Below, in pieces: positions 9,290 to 17,151 of a DNA stretch of 64,000 bases. Under the pieces are notes generated by a model. That model was not told where the DNA came from. It saw only the letters and a list, made by a program, of their open reading frames with translations, and made no database searches. Source of the DNA: an uncultured Oscillospiraceae bacterium (GTDB lineage Bacteria > Bacillota_A > Clostridia > Oscillospirales > Acutalibacteraceae). The stretch is taken from positions 1 through 64,000 of the forward strand of contig CAJUNS010000007.1 of the NCBI GenBank assembly GCA_910587995.1. The letters run 5' to 3'. Each line of letters opens with the position of its first letter. Positions within the stretch are counted from its first letter, which is position 1. Made by a program: the position numbers and the translations under genes.

Positions 9290-9387
9290 CTGGCTTTTCA
9301 AGCCTATTCTAGCGGTTTTCCGCCGCGCTTTTTGGGGAAGCCTGTCAGGGAGGCCTGTTTTTTTGCTTGGGGCTTCCACGCTCCGCC

Positions 9388-9843
9388 TCAGTCCTCGTCC
9401 TCCGCCTGGTGGAAGCGGCCCCAGACCCGTTTGCACAGGAACACAAAGAAGCTCAGGCACATGAGAAGGCTGACCGCCAAATGGGCGCCCTCCCTGCTCA
9501 GGGCGGGCCCGTTGGTCAGGGGCCTGCCCTTGAAAAGGGCTGACAGCGAGAGGCAGAGCAGGAGCAGCCCAAAGAAGCCCTCCAGAATGTAAAGGATATC
9601 GTTCCGTCCGCCAGCCGGGGCGATGTCCCGCAAAACATACTCGCACAGGGCCAGGTCCAGGCCCAGCCAGAGGATGATCAGATTTTTTTGAAAGCCCGGA
9701 GCCCAGATTATGCGGCAGTCCGTCAAGAAGCCGTCCGCCAGCAGCGCCGCCATATATAGGATCATGGTGTGCTGAAAGACGTTTCCCCGCATCTTCAGCT
9801 GGCGCTCGTCCATGCCCCAGTTATGGTTCCAACAAAATTTCAT
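9388..9843 (-). CDS. Small integral membrane protein of a regulator-membrane pair
   Basis: 151 residues with about four hydrophobic helices (near 27-45, 52-68, 85-103 and 122-140) and a charged ends-in tail. It resembles the uncharacterised membrane proteins that sit beside short Cro/CI-type regulators in many Firmicutes. It follows the regulator gene by 15 bases on the same strand, so it is probably co-regulated. No enzymatic motif is visible. The function is unknown. Confidence 0.65.
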   Translation of the reverse strand: MKFCWNHNWGMDERQLKMRGNVFQHTMILYMAALLADGFLTDCRIIWAPGFQKNLIILWLGLDLALCEYVLRDIAPAGGRNDILYILEGFFGLLLLCLSLSALFKGRPLTNGPALSREGAHLAVSLLMCLSFFVFLCKRVWGRFHQAEDED

Positions 9844-9858
9844 ATGGTTGCCTCCAAT

Positions 9859-10074
9859 TCATGGGTGAAATTCTTCGTCTCCGGGCCAAAACAGCCCGTC
9901 CAGGGTTACGCCCAGGGCCCGGCAGATTTCCACGCACAGGCGCACGGTGGGGTTGTAGTCTCCCCGCTCAATGGCCACAATGGTTTGGCGGGTTACGCCT
10001 ACCGCCGCGGCCAGGTCCTGCTGGGTCATGCCCTTGGCGGCCCGGGCGGCCTTCATTTTCAAATTTTTCCCCAA
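9859..10074 (-). CDS. Short XRE-family transcriptional regulator
   Basis: A 71-residue protein that is almost entirely a Cro/CI helix-turn-helix: MTQQDLAAAVGVTRQTIVAIERG is the two-helix core, and ALGVTLDGLFW closes the domain. The TTG start gives MGKNLKMKAARAAKGM and has GGAGG 7 bases upstream; the family consistently begins KNLKxKAARA. Regulators of this size usually repress their own operon, here including the membrane protein that follows. Confidence 0.85.
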   Translation of the reverse strand: MGKNLKMKAARAAKGMTQQDLAAAVGVTRQTIVAIERGDYNPTVRLCVEICRALGVTLDGLFWPGDEEFHP

Positions 10075-10423
10075 CGCTTCACCTCCATCCGGCGCGCGGG
10101 GGCGGACCACTGCCCCGGCCCACCCAGCCCGCTGCACCTGTATTGTAAAACATCAACGGCAAAAAGTCAAGTATAATTTACAGAAAGAATTTGATTTTAG
10201 ACTTTAACAGGCCCGGTGAAAAAATACCCCGGCCAGAACCCGCAGAAAAGCCTTGCGCGTTTTGGCAATTCCCGTTAAAATAAGAGATGGATTTTGGAAC
10301 CAAGCATATGTCCGGCGAAAAGTCCGGCGAAGCTTGTCGGGAAAAGATATTTTTTCCTCTCATACCCGCCGCCCTTCTGCGAATACTTCCTTGTGTAGGT
10401 ACGCTGCAAAGGAGGCGTTTTCT

Positions 10424-10669
10424 GTGAACGAAGGACAGGCTTGGGCCTGCTTTGCCCAGTCGGGCAGGGTGGAGGATTACATTCGCTACGCGCAGATACG
10501 GAACGGCGGCGTCCCGCCGGAAGGAGGGCTGGAAGTTGCGCACAAAAACCCAGACCCAGGGGCTTATTATCCGGGAGCAAGCCATTGGCGAAAGCGACCG
10601 GCTGGTTACGGTGCTGACCCGGGACCAGGGGGTGGTGCGGGCCTTTGCCCGCCGGGCCAAAAATTATAA
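10424..10669 (+). CDS. YqzL-like small protein preceding and overlapping recO
   Basis: A GTG start with GGAGG 8 bases upstream opens a frame beginning MNEGQAWACFAQSGRVEDY. The W..F..SG..E.YI pattern resembles the short YqzL family, which commonly lies just before recO in Firmicutes. Family members are about 40-50 residues; here the frame runs on out of phase into recO for 134 bases, so the last 40-odd residues are probably unconserved read-through. The family match is by eye on about 25 residues. Confidence 0.5.
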   Translation: MNEGQAWACFAQSGRVEDYIRYAQIRNGGVPPEGGLEVAHKNPDPGAYYPGASHWRKRPAGYGADPGPGGGAGLCPPGQKL

Positions 10670-11291
10670 GGACAGCAAAAATTCCGGCACCAGCCTGCTG
10701 TGCTATTCCCGCCTGGAGCTGTATGAGGGGCGGGATAAGTACATAATCAACGCGGCCTATCCCATCGAGGTGTTTTTCGAGCTGCGGCGGGACATTGTGC
10801 GTTTGGCCCTGGGCCAGTATTTTTGCGAGTTGGCCGCCGAACTGGTGCCCGCGGGGGTGGAGTCGGAGGAATATTTGCGGCTGGTGCTGAACGCTTTGCA
10901 CTTTTTGTGCGCGGACGCCCGGCCCGAAGCCCTGCTCAAACCCATTGTGGAGCTGCGGATGCTGTCCATCTCCGGCTATATGCCGGACCTGGTGGGCTGC
11001 GCCGGGTGCGGGCGCTATGAGGCGGAGCGGATGTTTTTTCGGATCAACCGGGGGGAGATTTACTGCCAGGACTGTTACTTAAACAAGGGCAGCCCGGCGG
11101 TGGGGCTTTCGCCGGGGGCGCTGACGGGGATGCGGCACATTATTTATTCGGACTTTGAAAAGGTGTTTTCCTTCCGCCTGACGGGCGCGCCGCTGCGGGA
11201 GCTGTGTGAGGCGGCGGAGGCCTACGCGGTGAGCGTGCTGCAAAAGCGGCTGGGGACACTGGATTTTTACCGGAGCTTGGGGGCGGGGTAG
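10536..11291 (+). CDS. recO: DNA repair and recombination mediator RecO
   Basis: Loads RecA with RecR in RecF-pathway repair. The 251-residue product has the N-terminal OB fold (TQGLIIREQAIGESDRLV, then a VVRAFARRAKN strand), a helical middle, and a Cys4 zinc module (CAGCGRYEA ... CQDC) as in Gram-positive RecO. The TTG start is supported by GGAGG 8 bases upstream and by the alignment. An upstream ATG gives 28 residues of Arg/Trp-rich shadow sequence. The preceding 286 bases contain no other gene. Confidence 0.95.
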   Translation: MRTKTQTQGLIIREQAIGESDRLVTVLTRDQGVVRAFARRAKNYKDSKNSGTSLLCYSRLELYEGRDKYIINAAYPIEVFFELRRDIVRLALGQYFCELAAELVPAGVESEEYLRLVLNALHFLCADARPEALLKPIVELRMLSISGYMPDLVGCAGCGRYEAERMFFRINRGEIYCQDCYLNKGSPAVGLSPGALTGMRHIIYSDFEKVFSFRLTGAPLRELCEAAEAYAVSVLQKRLGTLDFYRSLGAG

Positions 11292-11299
11292 CGGGGCAA

Positions 11300-11326
11300 A
11301 AGCGCCGCTGGGCGCCTCCCTTTTTT
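11300..11326 (+). terminator. Probable terminator after recO
   Basis: A GC-rich hairpin (GCGCC against GGCGC with a short loop) is followed by CTCCCTTTTTT a few bases after the recO stop. The stem is short and the U run is offset, so strength is uncertain. Confidence 0.5.
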
Positions 11327-11337
11327 GCGCCGCGCTC

Positions 11338-11366
11338 TTGACAAACTCCCGCAAATAGTCTACCCT
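11338..11366 (+). promoter_or_regulatory. Sigma-A promoter of mgtE
   Basis: TTGACA, 17 bases, then TACCCT. A perfect -35 and imperfect -10 place transcription start near 11373. This leaves a leader of about 370 bases before mgtE. Confidence 0.7.
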
Positions 11367-11372
11367 ATTAAT

Positions 11373-11744
11373 CAACAGCCTTTCCTAATATTACAGCAAA
11401 AAGAGGTGAGCCAGGTGAACGTTCCCCGAAGTAGCGACAGCGCGGACCCCCAAGAACCCTTCGCCCGGCCCGCCTTTCCCCGCCGGCCGGTTTGGAGGCC
11501 GGGGCTATCCTGTCTCTTCGAAAAAAAGCCGGTTTGCCTTCCCGGAGAAACCGGGCAAAAACCGGCTGGCTTCGAAACAGACTGTGGGGCTCCTTTGAAA
11601 CATCCAGCACGCGGTCTTGCCTGGAACCCAGTGCTTCTGCGTTGAGCTTTGGAAAGCTCTGGGTTCTCTTTTCAAACAGGCCCCAGCCCCCGCGCTGTGT
11701 ACTTCTTCCGTTTTGAAACAAATTTCAAAGGAGAGTGGTACACA
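11373..11744 (+). promoter_or_regulatory. Long structured leader of mgtE, unassigned class
   Basis: The leader holds several strong helices. AGCCGGTTT (11527-11535) pairs with AAACCGGCT (11559-11567), with CCCGG/CCGGG inside. A long-range GGGGC plus TTTGAAA (11586-11600) pairs with TTTCAAA plus GCCCC (11670-11684). Nested within that, AACCCAG (11625-11631) pairs with CTGGGTT (11659-11665) and is followed by CTCTTTTC, like an attenuator terminator. The conserved words of the M-box magnesium riboswitch were looked for and not found. It probably couples mgtE expression to an unknown signal. The distal palindrome may be a degenerate copy of the family C repeat. Confidence 0.45.
11415..11645 (+). 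CDS. Possible Pro/Arg-rich leader peptide of mgtE
   Basis: A GTG codon with AGAGG 8 bases upstream opens a 76-codon frame inside the mgtE leader. Its first 30 residues are rich in proline and arginine (ARPAFPRRPVWRPG). Proline-rich leader peptides control magnesium transporter genes in enterobacteria, so the composition is suggestive. No homologue is known to me and it could be chance coding in GC-rich DNA. Confidence 0.25.
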   Translation: MNVPRSSDSADPQEPFARPAFPRRPVWRPGLSCLFEKKPVCLPGETGQKPAGFETDCGAPLKHPARGLAWNPVLLR

Positions 11745-13103
11745 ATGGAAAACAATGTGATTTTTGAGAGCCGCGAAGCATTGGAAGCTCTGCTGGACGC
11801 CCGGAACTTTGCCGCGGCCAACGCCGCCGTAAAGGACCTGATGCCCGCCGACGCCGCGGCCCTGCTGGAAGAGCTTTCCGAGCAGAAAAAGCCCGTCCTC
11901 TTCCGCCTGCTGCCCAAAGAGCTGGCGGCGGACGCTTTTGCCTATATGTCCCCCGAGTCTCAGGAGCTGCTGGTGCGGGCCTTTAGCGACCGGGAGCTGG
12001 AAGAGGTAATGGACCAGCTCTTTTTGGACGACGCGGTGGATATGATTGAAGAGATGCCCGCCAATGTGGTGAAAAAAATTCTCCGCCATGTGGACAGCGA
12101 AACCCGCCGGATGATCAACCAGATGCTCAACTACCCCAAGGACAGCGCCGGAAGCATTATGACCATGGAATATGTGGACCTTAAGCGGGGCATGACCGTG
12201 GAGCAGGCCTTTGAGCGCATCCGCCGCACCGGCGTGGATAAGGAGACCATTTACACCTGCTATGTCACGGACAGCCGCCGGAAGCTGCTGGGCATTGTCA
12301 CGGTCAAGGACCTGCTGCTGGCCCAAAAGGATCAGATCATCCGCGACATTATGGAGACCAACGTGAAATTTGTGCGCACCCACACCGACCAGGAGGAAGC
12401 CGCCCGGGAATTGAGCCGCTATGACTTTTTGGCCCTGCCCGTAACCGACGCGGAAGACCGGCTGGTGGGCATTGTCACGGTGGACGACGCCATTGACGTT
12501 ATTCAAGAAGAGGCCACGGAGGACATTGAAAAAATGGCCGCCATGGCCCCCTCGGACCGCCCTTACCTAAAAACAACCGTATGGGCCACCTGGCGCAAGC
12601 GGGCGCCTTGGCTGCTGTTTTTGATGATTTCCGCCACCTTTACCAGCGGAATCATCTCGTCCTTTGAGGACGCCCTGGCCGCCAGCGTGGTGCTTACCAG
12701 CTTCATCCCCATGCTGATGGACACCGGCGGCAACTCCGGCGGCCAAGCCTCGGCCACCATCATTCGCGGCCTCTCCCTGGGAGAAATTCAATACCGGGAC
12801 GTGCCCCGGGTGCTGCTGAAAGAGTGCTCGGTAGCGCTGCTGTGCGGCGGCACTTTGGCGGCGGCGAACTTCATAAAGCTGCTGTGCTTTGACCGGGTGG
12901 GTCCGGCTGTGGCTTTGGTGGTGTGCGTGACGCTGGTGGCGGCGATGGTAGTGGCCAATTTAGTGGGCAGCGGCCTGCCTGTGCTGGCCAAGCGGCTGGG
13001 GCTGGACCCTACGGTAACAGCCAGTCCGCTGATTACCACCATTGTGGACGCGGTGGCGCTGATGATTTATTTTAATATTGCGAAGCTGGTGCTGGGCATT
13101 TAG
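11745..13103 (+). CDS. mgtE: Magnesium transporter MgtE
   Basis: A Mg2+-gated Mg2+ channel of the inner membrane. The 452-residue product has the cytosolic N domain of superhelical repeats (about 1-125), paired CBS domains (about 135-250) that sense intracellular Mg2+, the plug helix, and five membrane helices from about 285. The family signature MLMDTGGNSGGQ (near the second helix) lines the pore. An AGGAGA ribosome-binding site lies about 10 bases upstream of the ATG. The long leader suggests control at the RNA level, as is usual for mgtE in Firmicutes. Confidence 0.97.
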   Translation: MENNVIFESREALEALLDARNFAAANAAVKDLMPADAAALLEELSEQKKPVLFRLLPKELAADAFAYMSPESQELLVRAFSDRELEEVMDQLFLDDAVDMIEEMPANVVKKILRHVDSETRRMINQMLNYPKDSAGSIMTMEYVDLKRGMTVEQAFERIRRTGVDKETIYTCYVTDSRRKLLGIVTVKDLLLAQKDQIIRDIMETNVKFVRTHTDQEEAARELSRYDFLALPVTDAEDRLVGIVTVDDAIDVIQEEATEDIEKMAAMAPSDRPYLKTTVWATWRKRAPWLLFLMISATFTSGIISSFEDALAASVVLTSFIPMLMDTGGNSGGQASATIIRGLSLGEIQYRDVPRVLLKECSVALLCGGTLAAANFIKLLCFDRVGPAVALVVCVTLVAAMVVANLVGSGLPVLAKRLGLDPTVTASPLITTIVDAVALMIYFNIAKLVLGI

Positions 13104-13130
13104 CGGCCAGCGTTTCAACAAAGTGAAAAC

Positions 13131-13195
13131 AGCGGACTCCTTGAGGGCGCCCTTCCGTTTGGGGCTGGCCTCATCAAAGAGTCCGCTGCTTTTAT
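13131..13195. terminator. Terminator shared by mgtE and the convergent B12-uptake operon
   Basis: AGCGGACTC pairs with GAGTCCGCT across a structured 39-base interior and is followed by GCTTTTATT on the plus strand. On the minus strand the same stem is followed by GTTTTC. It lies between two convergent operons. Confidence 0.75.
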
Positions 13196-13246
13196 TGGGT
13201 GAAAAAGCGCGATTAGGCAGGGCGCGCGCTGGCGGCGCTGCCAATA

Positions 13247-13777
13247 TCACAGCTTCGCGGTTTCATGTTTGCCTTCATCCTGCCCCATGTGCCGCGCCAA
13301 ATAGTCCAGCGCCCGCCGCAAAGGCGCATAGAGCGCCAGCATCAATAAAAAGTTCCCGGCTCCATGGGCCGCGTCAAAGGGCAGTCCGCTTACCATCCAG
13401 GCAAAGGCCATTTTCAGCCCTCCCACCGGCAGGTAGGAGAGGGCGCACAACGACCCAAAGGCCAGTCCAAACAGCCCGGACAGCAGCGCCCACTGCCATC
13501 TTCGCTTCATCCGGCGGAACAACAGGGCCAGCGCCCACAGCAAGGGCCAAACATACAGGTACATAATCCACCAGGGGCCAAAGCCGTAAAGCAGCCCCTC
13601 CGCACCCAGAAACACGCCCACTGCCCCCAAGCCCATGCGCCCCCCAAAGCTCAGGGTAAACAGAATGACCAGCAGGCTGACCAGCTCGAAATTGGGCAGA
13701 AAAGCCAGGGCCTCTTTTGAGACCACCAGCAGCACGCCCATCATGGAAACGCCGCAGAGCCGCCGCAGGGAGCCCAT
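13247..13777 (-). CDS. ECF transporter S component, probable cobalamin specificity (CbrT-like)
   Basis: A 176-residue membrane protein with about five or six helices, the size and layout of ECF-type vitamin S components. It would capture substrate and hand it to the shared EcfAAT module encoded elsewhere. Its start shares one base with the stop of the upstream transcobalamin-like lipoprotein (TGATG), and both lie behind a B12 riboswitch. That context, rather than a sequence motif, argues for cobalamin or a precursor. An arginine-rich loop RRMKRRWQW separates two helices. Confidence 0.8.
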   Translation of the reverse strand: MGSLRRLCGVSMMGVLLVVSKEALAFLPNFELVSLLVILFTLSFGGRMGLGAVGVFLGAEGLLYGFGPWWIMYLYVWPLLWALALLFRRMKRRWQWALLSGLFGLAFGSLCALSYLPVGGLKMAFAWMVSGLPFDAAHGAGNFLLMLALYAPLRRALDYLARHMGQDEGKHETAKL

Positions 13778-14193
13778 CAGTAGGTGGTCAGGGTCAGCTC
13801 ATACTGGCCGCCGTCCTCCACCGGGGTGCTGTCCACGCCGGTGGTGGCCATCTCCCCGGCAATGCTCAGGCTCCAAAACTCATGCTGGCCCTCGTCGGCT
13901 TCTTCGCCGTCCGCTTTGGTGACGAACAGCCCATACTGGCCCTCTTCGCCCTCAATGAGCCCCTCGTCCAGTAGGGCCTCGCCCAACATCTCCCTGTGGG
14001 TTTCAATGGGGAAGTCCTTGCTGGTCCCGTCCCGGTGCACCACCGTCAGGGTAATGCTTTTGACCCCGGCCTCTTCGCTTTGCTTTGAACCGCTGGAGCA
14101 GCCCGCCAGGGCTCCCAGCAGCAGGGCCAGCGCCAGCAGCAGGGCCAGGCCCCGGCAAAGAGGCGCTGTGTTTTCGCGTGTTTTGTACATCAT
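13777..14193 (-). CDS. DUF4430 (transcobalamin-like) lipoprotein
   Basis: 138 residues with a lipoprotein signal. A basic start is followed by a Leu/Ala-rich core and the lipobox LAGC, so the mature protein is anchored outside the membrane. The remainder matches DUF4430, a domain related to the C-terminal lobe of transcobalamin/intrinsic factor. It ends with the typical SIAGEMATTGVD...YELTL strand pattern. GGAGG lies 7 bases before the first ATG. It probably captures cobalamin for the S component translated next. Confidence 0.85.
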   Translation of the reverse strand: MMYKTRENTAPLCRGLALLLALALLLGALAGCSSGSKQSEEAGVKSITLTVVHRDGTSKDFPIETHREMLGEALLDEGLIEGEEGQYGLFVTKADGEEADEGQHEFWSLSIAGEMATTGVDSTPVEDGGQYELTLTTY

Positions 14194-14304
14194 AAAATTC
14201 CTCCTTATGCTGGAGGGAACGGCTATCCCGCCGGAACGGGGGATAAAGAAAGCCAGACAATTTTGCTTTCCTGCAGGCCTTGCTGATGTCCCGCAGCTAT
14301 CCTG

Positions 14305-14525
14305 CGGCCCTCCGGGCAAGTCTTCCGGCTGAGGCCTGGGAGCAGGCGGGGGGAGCCTGTTCTGCGTCTGCGCCTGCCTTCTCGGCGGAATCTTCCGCCA
14401 ATGGCTGAGGCAATGCCTCCAGGCGCGGGCTCGGCCATCACGGCGACGGGTTCGCCCAGGAATGGCCTATCCCCCAGCAAAGCGGCGGGGAAAAGGCGCA
14501 CCTGGTTCCTATCTTCGGCCGGCCT
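14305..14525 (-). promoter_or_regulatory. Cobalamin (B12) riboswitch
   Basis: On the minus strand the conserved blocks occur in the right order. ATAGGAACCAGGTGC corresponds to the AGGGAA...GGUG block. Next is CCCGCCGC, then a B12-box equivalent AGCCATTGG, then GAGAAGGC, and finally CAGCCGGAAGACTTGCC, matching the 3' consensus GUCxGGAxACCUGCC. It lies between a 17-bp-spaced promoter and a lipoprotein/S-component pair. Downstream hairpins (CCGCAGGATAGCTGCGG, and one near the ribosome-binding site) probably form the expression platform. Boundaries are approximate. Confidence 0.85.
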
Positions 14526-14567
14526 GCGCGGGCAGGCGCGGCGACCACGGAGTCCCCTCGGGGGAAA

Positions 14568-14596
14568 AGTGTAGCACAGGCGGGGTGTTTTGTCAA
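14568..14596 (-). promoter_or_regulatory. Sigma-A promoter of the B12-uptake operon
   Basis: TTGACA, 17 bases, TACACT on the minus strand. Transcription would start just before the riboswitch. Confidence 0.8.
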
Positions 14597-14659
14597 ATGG
14601 CCTGGGAGTCCTCCCTTTCTATGCCCTGGAAATCCCGTGAAAAAAACTCCCAAGCCCCC

Positions 14660-14688
14660 TTGCATATTTTTTAAAAGGATGTTACAAT
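14660..14688 (+). promoter_or_regulatory. Sigma-A promoter of the oxidoreductase operon
   Basis: TTGCAT, 17 bases including an AT-rich run, TACAAT. It lies about 75 bases before the oxidoreductase start and diverges from the B12 operon promoter. Confidence 0.7.
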
Positions 14689-14766
14689 GCCCTGTGTATA
14701 GACAACTCGCGGGCTTCGCAAGCCGAAGCGTGCACAGAAAAAATAAACAATACTGGAGGAAATGAA

Positions 14767-15888
14767 ATGGCAAAGATTATAAATGTTGCCGTAGTGGGCT
14801 GCGGCGGCATGGGCGGCGGCCACGCCGTGGCGATCTCCACTGGCAGCGGGCAGGCTTTGTGGATGACCGATGGCTCCAAAGGCCGTGAGCTGGCGCCCGG
14901 CGACACCGACTTGAAGACCAAAATGGCCCTTTCCGGCACCTTCGACGTGAAGGAGGAGCGCCAGGAGTGGGCCCGCAAGCAGGGCTTCCACACCTATGGC
15001 AGCTTTGAGGAGATTCTGGACGACCCCCAGGTGGACGTGGTGCTGGTAGCCACCCCCAACGACAGCCACAAGGACCTGGCCATCCGCGCCATGCGGGCGG
15101 GCAAGCATGTGCTGTGCGAAAAGCCCGTGATGATGAACAGCCAGGACCTGGTGGACGTGCTGGAGGTCGCCAAGGAGACCGGCAAGGTGTTCTATCCCCG
15201 GCAGAACCGCCGCTGGGACAAGGACTACCTGATCATGAAGAAGCTCTATGAGGAGAAGACCCTGGGCGAGGTGTTCCACATCGAGTCCCGCTACCACGGC
15301 TCCCGGGGCATTCCCGGTGACTGGCGGGGCATCAAGGCCATGGGCGGCGGCATGATGTTCGACTGGGGCGTGCACCTGCTGGACCGGATGGTCATGATGA
15401 TCCCCGGCAAAATCAAAAAGGTATATGCCAAGATGACCCATGTCACCAACGACGAGGTGGATGACGGCTTCATTATGAATATGACCTTTGAAAACGGCGT
15501 CACCGCCACGGTGGAGGTGGGCACCTGCAACTTCATCAACCTGCCCCACTGGTACATGGCTGGCACCAAGGGCACCGCGGTTATCAACGACTTCCAGGAC
15601 CCGGGGCACATGGTGCTGCTGCGCAGCTGGGAGGACAAGGACGCCACGCCTATTTTGATGGGCGAGGGCCTCTCCAAAACCATGGCCCCCCGGAATCAGG
15701 ACACCATGGACGACATGCCCCTGCCGGACCTGGCTTACGACCGCAACGCCCTGTACTCCAACCTGTGCGACGTAATCAACGGCCAGGCGGAGCAGATTGT
15801 AAAGAACGAAGAGGCTCTGCGCATTCTGCGGCTGATGGAGGCCGCTTTGGAGTCCGACGAGAAGGGAACCGTGGTGGACTTTGAGTAA
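14767..15888 (+). CDS. Gfo/Idh/MocA-family NAD(P)-dependent sugar oxidoreductase
   Basis: A 373-residue cytosolic dehydrogenase. The N-terminal Rossmann fold carries VVGCGGMGGGHAVA (about 8-21) and the DVVLVATPNDSHKDLA strand. The family EKP motif in HVLCEKPVMMN contains the catalytic lysine, and the C-terminal GFO_IDH_MocA_C sheet follows with GGGMMFDWGVHLLD. The exact sugar substrate is not predictable. It overlaps by 8 bases the nucleoside hydrolase that follows, suggesting a shared catabolic route for a sugar, cyclitol or nucleoside. GGAGG precedes the ATG. Confidence 0.9.
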   Translation: MAKIINVAVVGCGGMGGGHAVAISTGSGQALWMTDGSKGRELAPGDTDLKTKMALSGTFDVKEERQEWARKQGFHTYGSFEEILDDPQVDVVLVATPNDSHKDLAIRAMRAGKHVLCEKPVMMNSQDLVDVLEVAKETGKVFYPRQNRRWDKDYLIMKKLYEEKTLGEVFHIESRYHGSRGIPGDWRGIKAMGGGMMFDWGVHLLDRMVMMIPGKIKKVYAKMTHVTNDEVDDGFIMNMTFENGVTATVEVGTCNFINLPHWYMAGTKGTAVINDFQDPGHMVLLRSWEDKDATPILMGEGLSKTMAPRNQDTMDDMPLPDLAYDRNALYSNLCDVINGQAEQIVKNEEALRILRLMEAALESDEKGTVVDFE

Positions 15889-16795
15889 GCTTCTCCGCAA
15901 CCTGAACGTGCCCCAGGGTCCGGTGGACCTGGTGCTGGACACGGATACCTATAATGAGATTGACGACCAGTTCGCCTTGGCTTATATGATGCGCTCTCAG
16001 GATGTTCTGCGCCCCAAGGCCATCTATGCCGCACCCTTTTTCAATGAGAACTCCACCGGCCCAGAGGACGGGATGCAGAAAAGCTATCAGGAGATTTTCA
16101 AGATTCTGGACCTGCTGGGGGAGGAGCTGCCGGTTTATAAAGGCTCGCCCCGGTACCTGCCGGACGAGCACACGCCGGTTCGCTCTCCGGCGGCGGAGGA
16201 TTTGGCCCGGCGGGCCAGGGAGTATTCTCCGGAAAAGCCCCTCTATGTGGTGGCCATCGGGGCGATTACCAACGTGGCCTCCGCGCTCCTTTTGGAGCCC
16301 AAAATGGCGGAAAACACCGTGGTGGTCTGGCTGGGCGGCCATGCCCTCCATTGGGGCGACGCCAAAGAGTTCAACATGATACAGGACGTGGCTGCCGCCC
16401 GGGTGGTTATGGGCAGCGGGGTTCCCTTTGTGCAGCTGCCCTGCTTTGGGGTGGTCAGCGGGTTCACCACCTCCCGGCCGGAGCTGGAATACTGGCTGAA
16501 GGGGAAAAATCCTCTGGCAGACTATTTGGCGGAGAACACCATTGCCGCAGCCGAGAGCTACGCCAAAGGCACGGCCTGGACCCGGCCGGTCTGGGATGTT
16601 ACCGCGGTGGCCTGGCTGCTGAACCAGGGGGACCGGTTCATGCTGTCCCGGCTGGTTCCTACCCATCTTCCCGCCTATGACGGCCACTATACCTTGCGGC
16701 CTGACGCGCCTCTCATGCGCTATGTGTACCACATCAACCGTGACGCATTGTTTACGGACCTGTTCGCCAAACTGGCGGGCCCAGGGACCAAATAG
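15881..16795 (+). CDS. Inosine-uridine-type nucleoside hydrolase
   Basis: Hydrolyses the N-glycosidic bond of ribonucleosides to base and ribose. The 304-residue product has the calcium-binding signature DTDTYNEIDDQFAL (residues 20-33), the usual DTDxGxDDxxA with Gly replaced by Tyr, as in some N-ribohydrolase subfamilies. It also has the AIGAITNVA motif and WDVTAV with the late metal-binding aspartate. A TTG start overlaps the stop of the upstream dehydrogenase. A strong terminator follows. Confidence 0.9.
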   Translation: MSKLLRNLNVPQGPVDLVLDTDTYNEIDDQFALAYMMRSQDVLRPKAIYAAPFFNENSTGPEDGMQKSYQEIFKILDLLGEELPVYKGSPRYLPDEHTPVRSPAAEDLARRAREYSPEKPLYVVAIGAITNVASALLLEPKMAENTVVVWLGGHALHWGDAKEFNMIQDVAAARVVMGSGVPFVQLPCFGVVSGFTTSRPELEYWLKGKNPLADYLAENTIAAAESYAKGTAWTRPVWDVTAVAWLLNQGDRFMLSRLVPTHLPAYDGHYTLRPDAPLMRYVYHINRDALFTDLFAKLAGPGTK

Positions 16796-16804
16796 CAATT
16801 AGAA

Positions 16805-16847
16805 AACCGCCAGCCATTGGGGAGGCCCAGAAGCTGGCGGTTCCTTT
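16805..16847. terminator. Terminator after nucleoside hydrolase gene
   Basis: AACCGCCAGC pairs with GCTGGCGGTT around an 18-base loop, then CCTTTT. A purine-rich left flank gives the minus strand a T run too. Confidence 0.8.
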
Positions 16848-16867
16848 TGGCGAACTGCGAAAGAGCA

Positions 16868-16905
16868 GGAAAAAGCCGCCAGGGAGCGCAGGGCTTCCCG
16901 GCGGC
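16868..16905 (-). terminator. Terminator of 6S RNA
   Basis: On the minus strand GCCGCCGGGA pairs with TCCCTGGCGGC, followed immediately by TTTTTCC. This is a strong intrinsic terminator and marks the 3' end of the small RNA. Confidence 0.85.
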
Positions 16906-17083
16906 GGATTGTTCAGTTAGCCCGCCCGACCGTAATGTGCAACTCAATAACCTGCCTACAAGGAAGACAGGTGGGTGCCCTCCCGCATGGTTCACGCTCC
17001 CTTCGTCCAACCCGGCAGCGCGGGGCGCGCCGGGCCGGGAGGTCTGCAATCCGCAGGCGGAGGGGGGCTCCCAAATCGATGAG
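16906..17083 (-). ncRNA. ssrS: 6S RNA, RNA polymerase regulator
   Basis: The minus strand carries a rod-like RNA of about 180 nt ending at an intrinsic terminator. The 6S hallmark GGGCACCCACCTG, a hairpin closed by CAGGT and a following GTTATTGAG segment correspond to the conserved 3' side of the central bubble. The upstream half pairs back through CTCCC/GGGAG, CCCGGC/GCCGGG and AGCCC/GGGCT. A TATAAC -10 box lies at the expected distance; the -35 is poor. 6S RNA binds the sigma-A holoenzyme and mimics an open promoter. Identification rests on these motifs; ends are approximate. Confidence 0.75.
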
Positions 17084-17151
17084 TGTAGGGTTATATGTGC
17101 ACAGTCCGCGAATCGGGCAGACAGTTCATCATCTTTTAGAGAAAAGCGGGC

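Noticed and set aside
11373..11744. M-box magnesium riboswitch before mgtE
   Set aside because: The words of the M-box core could not be found on the transcribed strand. The leader is structured but is not listed as an M-box.
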